Assembly: GCA_903917425.1 (NCBI GenBank)
Contig: CAIXAQ010000770.1
Coordinates: forward strand, 1 to 6,062
DNA: 6,062 bases
Direction: 5' to 3'
Source: an uncultured Bacteroidales bacterium
GTDB taxonomy: Bacteria; Bacteroidota; Bacteroidia; Bacteroidales; UBA4417
The notes below the pieces were generated by a model that saw only the letters and a list, made by a program, of their open reading frames with translations, was not told where the DNA came from and made no database searches. Both the position numbers and the translations under genes were made by a program. Shown here one piece after another: positions 1 to 5,964 of this stretch (position 1 is its first letter; each line of letters begins with the position of its first letter).

Positions 1-59
1 ATCGCATTATCGCATTATCACATTTTCAAATTACCACATTTTCAAATTTTCAAATTATC
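1..59. repeat. A/T-rich short tandem repeat after the response regulator gene
   Basis: Read on the + strand, CGCATTAT occurs twice in tandem (3-10, 11-18), followed by three copies of ATTTTCAAATT (22-32, 38-48, 46-56), the last two overlapping. On the coding strand of the operon this reads as repeated AATTTGAAAAT units followed by ATAATGCG units. The innermost copy overlaps the TAA stop codon of the response regulator (57-55). The array is cut by the window edge, so its full length is unknown. No hairpin followed by a T-tract is visible, so there is no clear intrinsic terminator here. Confidence 0.75.
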
Positions 60-741
60 TTGGATCAAACTTATACCCAACCCCTTTGATTGTCTTAATA
101 TGGTCGGTGCCGGTTTTTTCGCGGATTTTACGGATATGAACATCGATGGTCCGCTCTCCTACAATAACATCATCGTCCCAAACGCGCATTAAAATATCTT
201 CACGCGAAAACACTTTTCCGGGTTTAGATGCAAGAATACTCAGGAGTTCGAATTCCTTGCGGGCAAGTTGAATTTCTTTACCTTCAATCGTTATCATATA
301 TTTCTCCCTGTCGATGGTTATATCACCAGCCTGAAAAACCGTTGATTCCTCTTCCAAAATGGGTACTCTCCGTAAAAGTGAGTTAACTTTACTGATCAGA
401 ACAGATGGTTTGATGGGTTTGGTGATATAGTCGTCGGCACCTGCATCTAAACCCAGAATTTGGGTGAAATCCTCGCTACGTGCTGTGAAGAATACAATGA
501 TTGTATCCTTTAGTTCGGGAAATCGCTTTAGTTCATGGCAGGTTTCGATCCCGTCCATTTCGGGCATCATCAGGTCGAGCAATATCAGGTGAGGAATTTC
601 TGTTTTGGCTAGTTTAAGTGCATCACGCCCATTCAATGAGGTAATTACATTAAAGCCCTCTTTGCGGAGGTTGTAACCAACAAAGTCGAGAATATCTTCC
701 TCGTCGTCGACAAGAAGTATAGTGTATTTTGATTTATCCAT
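55..741 (-). CDS. phoB: PhoB-like OmpR-family response regulator
   Basis: This is a two-component transcription factor of 228 residues, the normal length for the OmpR/PhoB family. The receiver domain covers about residues 5-122: acidic pocket D12-D13, phosphoacceptor D56 in LLDLMMPEMDG, switch residues T86 and Y105, and K108 in the conserved KP pair. The winged-helix DNA-binding domain covers about 136-228, with a recognition helix near 197-209 (RTIDVHIRKIREK) and a C-terminal wing GVGYKF (220-225). The ATG at 741 places the first beta strand (YTILLVDDE) directly after the start. It is the last gene of the pst-phoU cluster, 96 bases after phoU, so its likely job is phosphate-starvation control. 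The symbol rests on context plus family, since sequence alone does not separate PhoB from other OmpR-type regulators. No partner kinase is visible; the gene's stop codon lies inside a tandem repeat that runs to the left edge. Confidence 0.9.
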   Translation of the reverse strand: MDKSKYTILLVDDEEDILDFVGYNLRKEGFNVITSLNGRDALKLAKTEIPHLILLDLMMPEMDGIETCHELKRFPELKDTIIVFFTARSEDFTQILGLDAGADDYITKPIKPSVLISKVNSLLRRVPILEEESTVFQAGDITIDREKYMITIEGKEIQLARKEFELLSILASKPGKVFSREDILMRVWDDDVIVGERTIDVHIRKIREKTGTDHIKTIKGVGYKFDPR

Positions 742-837
742 TGCTGTGAGATTGTTGATTATTAATTAATGGGTTTTGGAAATGTTTTAGTTTGGAGCAG
801 AGGGTGTATCTTATGATTTCTTCATCAGGAAATTGAA

Positions 838-1518
838 TCAGATTTTCAAATTATCATTTTGCAACTTGCTATGTTTAACTACGTTGGCATCAAAATAAAA
901 GATAAGTTCTTCAGCTATATTCAGTATATGATCACCAGTCCGCTCAAGTTTGCGCATAATAGAAAGCGCATCGAGGAGCAACATCGTATTCTCCGGATTT
1001 TCCGTGATCAGATTGCAGATGGTTCTGTTGGCGTTCCTGTTTGGCTTATCAAGTTTTTCATCCATGCCAAAAAGTATGTTTAAGTGGTTACGATCTGATT
1101 TTTCGAATGCATAGTAGGATTCCTGAAGCATAGTTTGCGCTGTAAAAAACATTTCCGGTAAATGAGTCGATTGCAAAATGCTTTCGGGCATGGGGCCAGA
1201 AGCATATTCAGCAACTTTTGCAATGGCGTTGGCATAATCGCCAATACGCTCAATGTTGTAGTTTATTTTGAGCACCGATAAAACAAACCGCAGATCGATT
1301 GCTACCGGGTTGTTCAGCAACAGAACATTTTCACTATCCATATCTATCTTTAACTCAAATGCATCAACTCTTTTTTCGTTTACCCAAACTTCGCGGGCAA
1401 GATTAATGTCCCCATTGATAAGTGCAAGTCTGGCTTTCTCCATCTGGTTAATTACCAGAGCCCACATCTGCAACAGATCATTTTTTAGTATCTTTATGTT
1501 ATTTTCAATAACAGTCAT
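838..1518 (-). CDS. phoU: Phosphate transport regulator PhoU
   Basis: PhoU is a cytoplasmic all-helical protein that couples the Pst transporter to the PhoR/PhoB signalling pair and represses the Pho response when phosphate is plentiful. The product has 226 residues, close to the usual 220-240. It has two tandem PhoU repeats: the first carries NEKRVD (47-52), followed by DLRFVLSVLKI and ERIGDY (90-95); the second carries DEKLD (153-157) and ERTGDH (192-197). These acidic E/D-x-x-x-D helices are the metal-binding signature of the family. The ATG at 1518 is preceded by an A-rich run (ACATAAAAA), as is common in Bacteroidota. It lies 111 bases after pstB. The last five residues (DNLKI) are encoded by a copy of the repeat found after the response regulator gene, so the extreme C terminus may not be conserved. 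Confidence 0.96.
   Translation of the reverse strand: MTVIENNIKILKNDLLQMWALVINQMEKARLALINGDINLAREVWVNEKRVDAFELKIDMDSENVLLLNNPVAIDLRFVLSVLKINYNIERIGDYANAIAKVAEYASGPMPESILQSTHLPEMFFTAQTMLQESYYAFEKSDRNHLNILFGMDEKLDKPNRNANRTICNLITENPENTMLLLDALSIMRKLERTGDHILNIAEELIFYFDANVVKHSKLQNDNLKI
842..855 (-). repeat. Isolated copy of the intergenic repeat at the phoU 3' end
   Basis: The 14-mer GATAATTTGAAAAT (minus strand) is identical to positions 59-46 at the end of the response regulator gene. Here it lies inside the last codons of phoU and is read as GAT AAT TTG AAA AT(C), giving DNLKI before the TGA stop (840-838). Confidence 0.7.
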
Positions 1519-1629
1519 TTTTTATGTGTTTGGGGTTCGAGATTGGTTTTTTTTTGAGAAACTGGTGAGCGGTGCTGAGTAAGTGCGATAAGTTTAACAT
1601 TCGAAATAAAACATGCAACATCCATTCTC

Positions 1630-2382
1630 TCAGCCAAATCTTCCGGTTATGTAATTTTGAGTCTGAGTATTATCAGGATTTAGAAATATTTTCTTTGTCA
1701 GGTTGTATTCAATCAATTCGCCCAGGTAAAAAAAAGCAGTTAAATCGCTGATTCGGCCTGCCTGCTGCAAGTTGTGTGTAACAAGTATAATGGTGTAAGT
1801 TTTTTTTAATTCAAATATAAGCTCCTCAATACGTGCAGTTGAAATGGGATCGAGAGATGATGCAGGTTCATCCATCAGGATAAGTTTTGGCTCAACGGCC
1901 AGTGCCCTGGCTATACAAAGGCGTTGCTGCTGCCCACCTGATAGTTCGAGGGCCGATTTTTTCAATAAATCTTTAACCTCATCCCAAAGAGCCGCTTGCC
2001 TGAGCGATCGTTCAACTGTATCTTCAACAATTGTTTTGTTGTTAATCCCATTTACCCTGAGGCCGTAAGCAACATTTTCGAAGATAGACTTTGGAAACGG
2101 ATTTGGTTTTTGAAAAACCATCCCGACATTTTTCCGGATTTCATCAATACGAATTTCTTTTGAATAAACATCCTGATTGTTTACCATTACTGTGCCATTC
2201 ATGCGAAATGAAGGAATAAGATCATTCATGCGGTTAAACAGCCTGAGAAAAGTAGACTTCCCGCAACCTGACGGGCCAATCAATGCTGTAACCGTATTTC
2301 GCTCAAATTTCAGGCTAACATCCTTCAAAGCATGAATAGTGTCATACCAAACATTTACATTATTTACTTCTGCGTGCGTCAT
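1630..2382 (-). CDS. pstB: Phosphate ABC transporter ATP-binding protein PstB
   Basis: PstB is the cytoplasmic ATPase that drives phosphate import through PstC-PstA. The product has 250 residues, the normal length. All ABC motifs are intact: Walker A GPSGCGKST (36-44), Q-loop Q91 in GMVFQKPNPFP (typical of PstB), signature LSGGQQQR (147-154), Walker B LILMDE (167-172), D-loop SSLD (175-178) and switch histidine H203 in LVTHN. The segment FNRMNDLIPSFRMNG after Walker A and the end YITGRFG are also characteristic of the PstB subfamily rather than of other importers. The start is ATG at 2382, with the first beta strand (NNVNVWY) beginning at residue 7. It sits 112 bases after pstA and 111 bases before phoU on the same strand. 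Confidence 0.98.
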   Translation of the reverse strand: MTHAEVNNVNVWYDTIHALKDVSLKFERNTVTALIGPSGCGKSTFLRLFNRMNDLIPSFRMNGTVMVNNQDVYSKEIRIDEIRKNVGMVFQKPNPFPKSIFENVAYGLRVNGINNKTIVEDTVERSLRQAALWDEVKDLLKKSALELSGGQQQRLCIARALAVEPKLILMDEPASSLDPISTARIEELIFELKKTYTIILVTHNLQQAGRISDLTAFFYLGELIEYNLTKKIFLNPDNTQTQNYITGRFG

Positions 2383-2429
2383 TATCAGTGTGATAGAATC
2401 AGTAGTTATGATTTTGTAGTATGGTTTTT

Positions 2430-2489
2430 AAGATCAAAAGCGAAGTGAGAAATTCAGTGTTTTTATTTGAATTTAAAATATGAGATCTT
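2430..2489 (-). other. Nested inverted repeats in the pstA-pstB gap
   Basis: In the 112-base gap, AAGATC (2430-2435) pairs with GATCTT (2484-2489) and encloses AAATTC (2450-2455) with GAATTT (2469-2474), which leaves a 13-base loop. In the transcript this could form a two-tier stem-loop between pstA and pstB, of the sort that tunes differential mRNA stability in operons. The stems are short and A/T-rich, so chance is a real alternative. No U-tract follows directly, which argues against a terminator. Confidence 0.25.
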
Positions 2490-2494
2490 TTCGC

Positions 2495-3352
2495 TTAATG
2501 CATTTTAGTCTTTTTTTGTATTTGACGGCGTAACAAACTGGCAGATAAATTGATGATGAGGACAATTGAAACAAGAACCAATGCTGTACCATAAGCCATC
2601 GGCCGGGTTTCCTCCATATTGGTGCCGCTTGTTGCCAAAACATATAAATGATAAGGCAAAGCCATCACCTGGTCACTGATGCTTTCAGGCAGTCGCGGCA
2701 GAAAGTAAGCCGCTACTGTGAACAAAATTGGCGCAGTTTCTCCGGAAACTCTGCCTATTGAAAGAATCAGCCCAGTGAGTATATTTGGGAAAGCAACAGG
2801 CAGAACTACTTTTTGAATTGTTTGTATCTTGCTGGCTCCTAATGCGTAGCTTCCGAGGCGAAGGCCATCAGGAACTGACTTTAAAGCTTCTTCCGTTAAT
2901 CTGATCACAACCGGAAGTGTGAGTATGCCAAGCGTTAATGATCCGGCAAGAATCGAATCGCCAAATTTAAGATAATTTACAAAAAGTGCCATTCCAAACA
3001 ATCCGAAAACAATGGATGGGATGCCAGCCAGGTTATTGGTCATCATACGTAAAAATTTCTTCCACCAATTTTCCATCAGGTATTCATGTATATATATTCC
3101 TGAAAGTATTCCAACAGGGAAAGCAAATACCATACTTCCGATTACCAGGCATCCTGTTCCAAGAATCGCCGGAAAAATTCCGCCTTTTGTCATGCCTTCT
3201 TTTGGGGCGGTAGTTAAAAACTCCCAACTTATCACTCCTATACCCCTTACTGCAATAAATCCCAATATAATAACCAATATTGCCACAACTACGAAACTCA
3301 TCATTCCAAAGATGGTAAAGACTGTTTTTTGTTTGAGTTGTTTTGTGTCCAA
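2495..3352 (-). CDS. pstA: Phosphate ABC transporter permease PstA (TTG start)
   Basis: PstA is one of the two inner-membrane permeases that form the phosphate channel. The product has 285 residues (E. coli PstA has about 296). A lysine-rich N terminus is followed by the first membrane helix (about 19-36), then a binding-protein-dependent permease domain with further helices near 59-88, 106-128, 133-152, 190-215 and 252-272. Family motifs include NLAGIPSIVFGLFG (107-120) and the ATPase-coupling loop GSYALGAS (167-174), where the first residue of the usual EA pair is glycine. The chosen start is TTG at 3352. No in-frame ATG or GTG lies between it and the upstream stop at 3374-3376, and the first downstream ATG (3304, residue 17) would remove the charged residues before helix 1. 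An ATA or that ATG are the alternatives. It lies between pstC and pstB, with gaps of 112 bases on both sides. Confidence 0.93.
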   Translation of the reverse strand: MDTKQLKQKTVFTIFGMMSFVVVAILVIILGFIAVRGIGVISWEFLTTAPKEGMTKGGIFPAILGTGCLVIGSMVFAFPVGILSGIYIHEYLMENWWKKFLRMMTNNLAGIPSIVFGLFGMALFVNYLKFGDSILAGSLTLGILTLPVVIRLTEEALKSVPDGLRLGSYALGASKIQTIQKVVLPVAFPNILTGLILSIGRVSGETAPILFTVAAYFLPRLPESISDQVMALPYHLYVLATSGTNMEETRPMAYGTALVLVSIVLIINLSASLLRRQIQKKTKMH

Positions 3353-3464
3353 TTTTATTGAGGGTATTGGGAATTAAGTTGTTATGCTATTCGTGATTAA
3401 TATTATCTGTTGTAAAAAGGCTTTTTGTTAAGTATGAGAATTCAGAATGTATGTTGCCCGGATA

Positions 3465-4676
3465 TTATCTTGGCTGATTAAATCCTTTGTTCCTGTTTTT
3501 GATAACCTCTACTGAAAGGTTAATTATAATGGTGAAGAGGAAAAGAACGATTGCCAATGCAAACAATGCGTTATAATGTACTCCCCCAAAAGAAGTATCG
3601 CCAAGCTCAGCTGCTATAGTGGCGGGAATGGTACGCGTAGGTTGCAGAAATGAGTAATTAACATGTGTTGAGTTGCCTGTTACCATCAATACCGCCATAG
3701 TTTCACCTATGGCACGCCCGGTTCCCAGTATTACAGCCGTCGAAATACCAGATTTGGCGTAGGGTATAACTACCCTTACCAAAGTCTGTAATTCAGAAGC
3801 GCCCAATGCCAGACTGGCTTCCCTGAGTGACTTCGGTGTTGCATGAAGGGCATCTTCGGCTACAGTGACCATAGTTGGTAAAGCCATGATTCCCAATACA
3901 ATGCTTCCCGCCAGTACAGTTTCACCCACATCAAGCCCGAAAAGTCGTTGTATAAGCGGCACCAGCACTACAAGTCCAAAGAACCCGTAAACAACAGACG
4001 GAATTCCTGCAAGCAGTTCAACAACAGGTTTCATTATATTGCGCAATCGGCTGCCAGCAATCTCCGACATAAATATAGCAGTTGCCATCCCAAAAGGAAG
4101 CGCAAACAAAATAGCTCCAAACGTTACCATTAAAGTGCCGACTATCATTGGCCAGATTCCGAACTGTGGTATTGGTGCTGAAGTCGGGTACCAGTGCTTT
4201 CCGAAAGTAAAATCCAGCAGCGTGATTTTTTTTACAGGAATAATCCTGCCTGCGAAATTTTTCGGAATATATTCTTTTGAGAGATATAAAATTATGCCGG
4301 GAGTAGTTTTAACATATTCATTTAATTTTTGAGGAAAATATTCGAGATTGGGGCCAAGTTCTTCTTCTGTAAAAATCCCGGACAGATCGTTAAGCGTTAA
4401 ACGGATTATACTATCATTGCTGCCTCCGAGCTGTTTCCAGTTTGTAATATCCTGGTTGAAAATATCGGCTAATTCATTGGAAGTAATAATAGGTATTGTG
4501 TTTTGGCGGCTAACGGCAATAACGTAATTTTTTTCGGTAGGTGTGCTGTTGAAAAGTCCTATCCCTTCCCTGAAAAGGAAAACAACAATAAGTATAACCG
4601 TAAAACTGGTGATAGTACTGCTTGAAAACAGTATGCCGGTCACAATCTTCTCGTATATTCTTCTGGCTTTAGTCAT
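3465..4676 (-). CDS. pstC: Phosphate ABC transporter permease PstC with periplasmic insertion
   Basis: PstC is the second inner-membrane permease of the high-affinity phosphate importer. From the ATG at 4676 the product has 403 residues, about 80 more than E. coli PstC. A first membrane helix (about 16-35) is followed by a periplasmic insertion (about 50-150) that resembles part of PstS and is listed separately. The conserved permease domain runs from about 174 to 395, with ELLAGIPSVVYGFFG (220-234), the coupling loop EASLALGAS (286-294) and GRAIGETMAV. An in-frame TTG at 4727 would add 17 residues (MLTKVNTQINIEVLLIP), but they do not look like a signal or helix, while MTKARRIYEKI directly before helix 1 is a normal PstC start. 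The ATG is therefore preferred, leaving 67 bases after pstS. Confidence 0.94.
   Translation of the reverse strand: MTKARRIYEKIVTGILFSSSTITSFTVILIVVFLFREGIGLFNSTPTEKNYVIAVSRQNTIPIITSNELADIFNQDITNWKQLGGSNDSIIRLTLNDLSGIFTEEELGPNLEYFPQKLNEYVKTTPGIILYLSKEYIPKNFAGRIIPVKKITLLDFTFGKHWYPTSAPIPQFGIWPMIVGTLMVTFGAILFALPFGMATAIFMSEIAGSRLRNIMKPVVELLAGIPSVVYGFFGLVVLVPLIQRLFGLDVGETVLAGSIVLGIMALPTMVTVAEDALHATPKSLREASLALGASELQTLVRVVIPYAKSGISTAVILGTGRAIGETMAVLMVTGNSTHVNYSFLQPTRTIPATIAAELGDTSFGGVHYNALFALAIVLFLFTIIINLSVEVIKNRNKGFNQPR
4227..4529 (-). other. PstS-like half-domain inside PstC (protein domain)
   Basis: Residues 50-150 of PstC (403-residue numbering), placed between its first and second membrane helices, align with the second half of the neighbouring PstS. 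PstC 64-102 matches PstS 116-154 without gaps at 17 of 39 positions, centred on ELADIFNQDITNWKQLGG versus QLEDIYTGKITNWKDVGG. A weaker match follows (YVKTTPGIILYL versus SVSQTKGAIGYIGL). The anion-binding RETSSGT of PstS corresponds to LNDLSGI, so R147 and T153 are replaced by L95 and I101. The N-terminal lobe of PstS (GSDT, GGGSGVG) has no counterpart here. By topology the segment should face the periplasm. A docking or gating role is inference. Confidence 0.75.
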
Positions 4677-4743
4677 TGGGATTAACAACACCTCAATATT
4701 TATTTGGGTGTTGACTTTTGTCAGCAAAGATTAAATCTTCCGG

Positions 4744-5562
4744 TTATTTAATAGGTACATAGCCTGTTTTCAGAACAATTTGTTGCCCTGTAGTAGAAAG
4801 TACGAATTTTATAAAGGGACTTACGGTGCTCTCGATAGAGGAGAGATAATAATAATAAAGCGGTCGGCTTATCGGGTAAGATTTGTTTTTAGCTGAAGCA
4901 ACCGACGGAGCTACGAAAGTAACTCCTTTATCATTCGAAACTTGTATTGCTTTCACTGTTTTTTCGAGATATCCTAATCCAATGTAGCCAATTGCGCCTT
5001 TGGTTTGGCTTACACTCTGTACAATGGCACCGGTTGCCGGCATAAGCAGGGTAGTAGGTGCAAAATTTTTCTTGTTCAGAATATGCTCTTTAAAGAATTC
5101 GAAAGTGCCGGAACTCGTTTCGCGTGAGTAAGCTATAATTTTCAGATTTTCGCCGCCCACATCTTTCCAGTTTGTGATTTTTCCCGTATAAATATCTTCG
5201 AGTTGTTCGCGGGTAAGCTGGCCAACCTTGTTCGAAGGATGAACAATTACAGCGATTGCATCATAAGCTATTATAACTTCTTTGTATTCTTTCCCTTCGT
5301 TTTTAAGCTTTAGTTTTTCATCCATCCTCAGGCTGCGTGAAGCCTGGGCAATATCGGTAGTGCCATTCAGAAGAGCCGACAAGCCAACTCCTGAGCCTCC
5401 ACCGGTTACCATCAGATTTGCATTCTTGTTTCGCTTCATGTATTCTTCCGCTTCATTTTGCGTGAGAGGAAGCTCAGTATCACTGCCTTTGATTTTAAAT
5501 TTCTGGGCAAATATCTGATTTGCAGTTAGTAAAACAAAGAGTATTAAGATTGTTTTCTTCAT
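4744..5562 (-). CDS. pstS: Periplasmic phosphate-binding protein PstS
   Basis: PstS captures inorganic phosphate in the periplasm and hands it to PstC-PstA. The product has 272 residues. Residues 1-19 form a type I signal peptide (MKK, a hydrophobic core, cleavage likely after IFA before Q20). No lipobox cysteine is present, so the protein should be soluble in the periplasm. Ligand-site motifs of the PstS family are intact: GSDT (26-29), GGGSGVG (54-60), DIAQASR (70-76), YDAIAVIV (100-107) and RETSSGT (147-153). The characteristic LEDIYTGKITNWKDVGG spans 121-137. The C-terminal half ends in the usual TTGQQIVLKTGYVPI. The ATG at 5562 directly starts the signal peptide. It is the first gene of the operon, and a candidate Pho box lies 21 bases upstream. 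Confidence 0.97.
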   Translation of the reverse strand: MKKTILILFVLLTANQIFAQKFKIKGSDTELPLTQNEAEEYMKRNKNANLMVTGGGSGVGLSALLNGTTDIAQASRSLRMDEKLKLKNEGKEYKEVIIAYDAIAVIVHPSNKVGQLTREQLEDIYTGKITNWKDVGGENLKIIAYSRETSSGTFEFFKEHILNKKNFAPTTLLMPATGAIVQSVSQTKGAIGYIGLGYLEKTVKAIQVSNDKGVTFVAPSVASAKNKSYPISRPLYYYYLSSIESTVSPFIKFVLSTTGQQIVLKTGYVPIK

Positions 5563-5583
5563 GACCTAAAGCATTATTGTCTA

Positions 5584-5611
5584 TGTTAAATTTATGTAAA
5601 GTAACTGTTCA
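5584..5611 (-). promoter_or_regulatory. Candidate Pho box upstream of pstS
   Basis: Read on the minus strand, three related hexamers occur at an exact 11-bp period: TGAACA (5611-5606), TTTACA (5600-5595) and TTAACA (5589-5584), with 5-bp spacers. Direct repeats of TTNACA-like hexamers about one helical turn apart are the known layout of PhoP/PhoB-type binding sites (the Bacillus PhoP repeat TT-A/T/C-A-C/T-A with spacers of about 5 bp). The location in front of the first gene of a pst operon with a PhoB-like regulator fits. A caveat is that only 21 bases separate the box from the ATG, which leaves little room for a core promoter downstream. A weak Bacteroidota -7-like TAAATTTA (5594-5587) overlaps the box. 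Binding is inferred, not shown. Confidence 0.5.
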
Positions 5612-5956
5612 TGTATTACCTGCCAATTACTCCAATATTAAATAATTGTTAAGCACAGGAAGAGTTTTCATTATGATATACTGATTTCCAGAAACTTAGG
5701 ACTCAGTAAAAATCCCAGATGAATCCGTTTTTAATCTGAATAAAAGTAATCGTTTTTATTTCATTATCATCAACCTTTTTGAATAAAAGCAGACATCATG
5801 ATACTCTGTTTTAGTGACGTCTTAGAAAATTTGATTCAGTAATTAATGTATCCTTTATATTGTTTGATTTTTTACCCCAGACCCCAGGAAGAGTTATCTG
5901 AAATTGCATGCACTTATACTTGAGGGAAGTCCTCTTCAGGGAATTTTGTGGTATAA

Positions 5957-5964
5957 TAACTTTG
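5957..5964 (+). promoter_or_regulatory. Possible Bacteroidota -7 element reading rightward
   Basis: TAACTTTG fits the Bacteroidota -7 consensus TAnnTTTG exactly on the + strand. No TTTG lies at the expected -33 position about 19 bp upstream; the only nearby one (5945-5948) is too close. If real, it would start a transcript near 5971 for a divergent gene beyond the right edge. An imperfect dyad GGATT-A-AATCC (5993-6003) lies just downstream and could be an operator. An eight-base degenerate motif is easily matched by chance in AT-rich DNA. Confidence 0.2.

Noticed and set aside
859..1083. Plus-strand open frame opposite phoU
   Set aside because: It lies antisense inside phoU, which has clear family motifs; the translation shows no recognisable domain.
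1547..1555. Run of nine T (A on the coding strand) in the pstB-phoU gap as a terminator tract
   Set aside because: On the coding strand it is an A-run with no G/C-rich stem before it, so it does not look like an intrinsic terminator; it is simply a homopolymer.
3012..3377. Plus-strand open frame of 121 codons opposite pstA
   Set aside because: It mirrors the intact pstA gene, with no family motifs of its own, and is best explained as a shadow of the coding strand.
3414..3426. Palindrome AAAAAG-G-CTTTTT in the pstC-pstA gap as a terminator
   Set aside because: The arms are almost all A/T and the centre is a single base, too tight for a stable hairpin; termination here would also cut off pstA, pstB and phoU.
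3458..3472. Shared CCAAGATAAT at the ends of pstC and the response regulator gene as another repeat copy
   Set aside because: The match is only 10 bases and covers a Pro-Arg-stop ending; beyond it the sequences diverge, so coincidence is the simpler reading.
4039..4332. Plus-strand open frame of 97 codons opposite pstC
   Set aside because: Antisense to the well-supported PstC permease; no motif or start signal supports a separate gene.
5920..5942. Possible hairpin GAGG-GAAGT-CCTC
   Set aside because: Only four pairs form and the flanking bases mismatch, so it is not a credible RNA structure.
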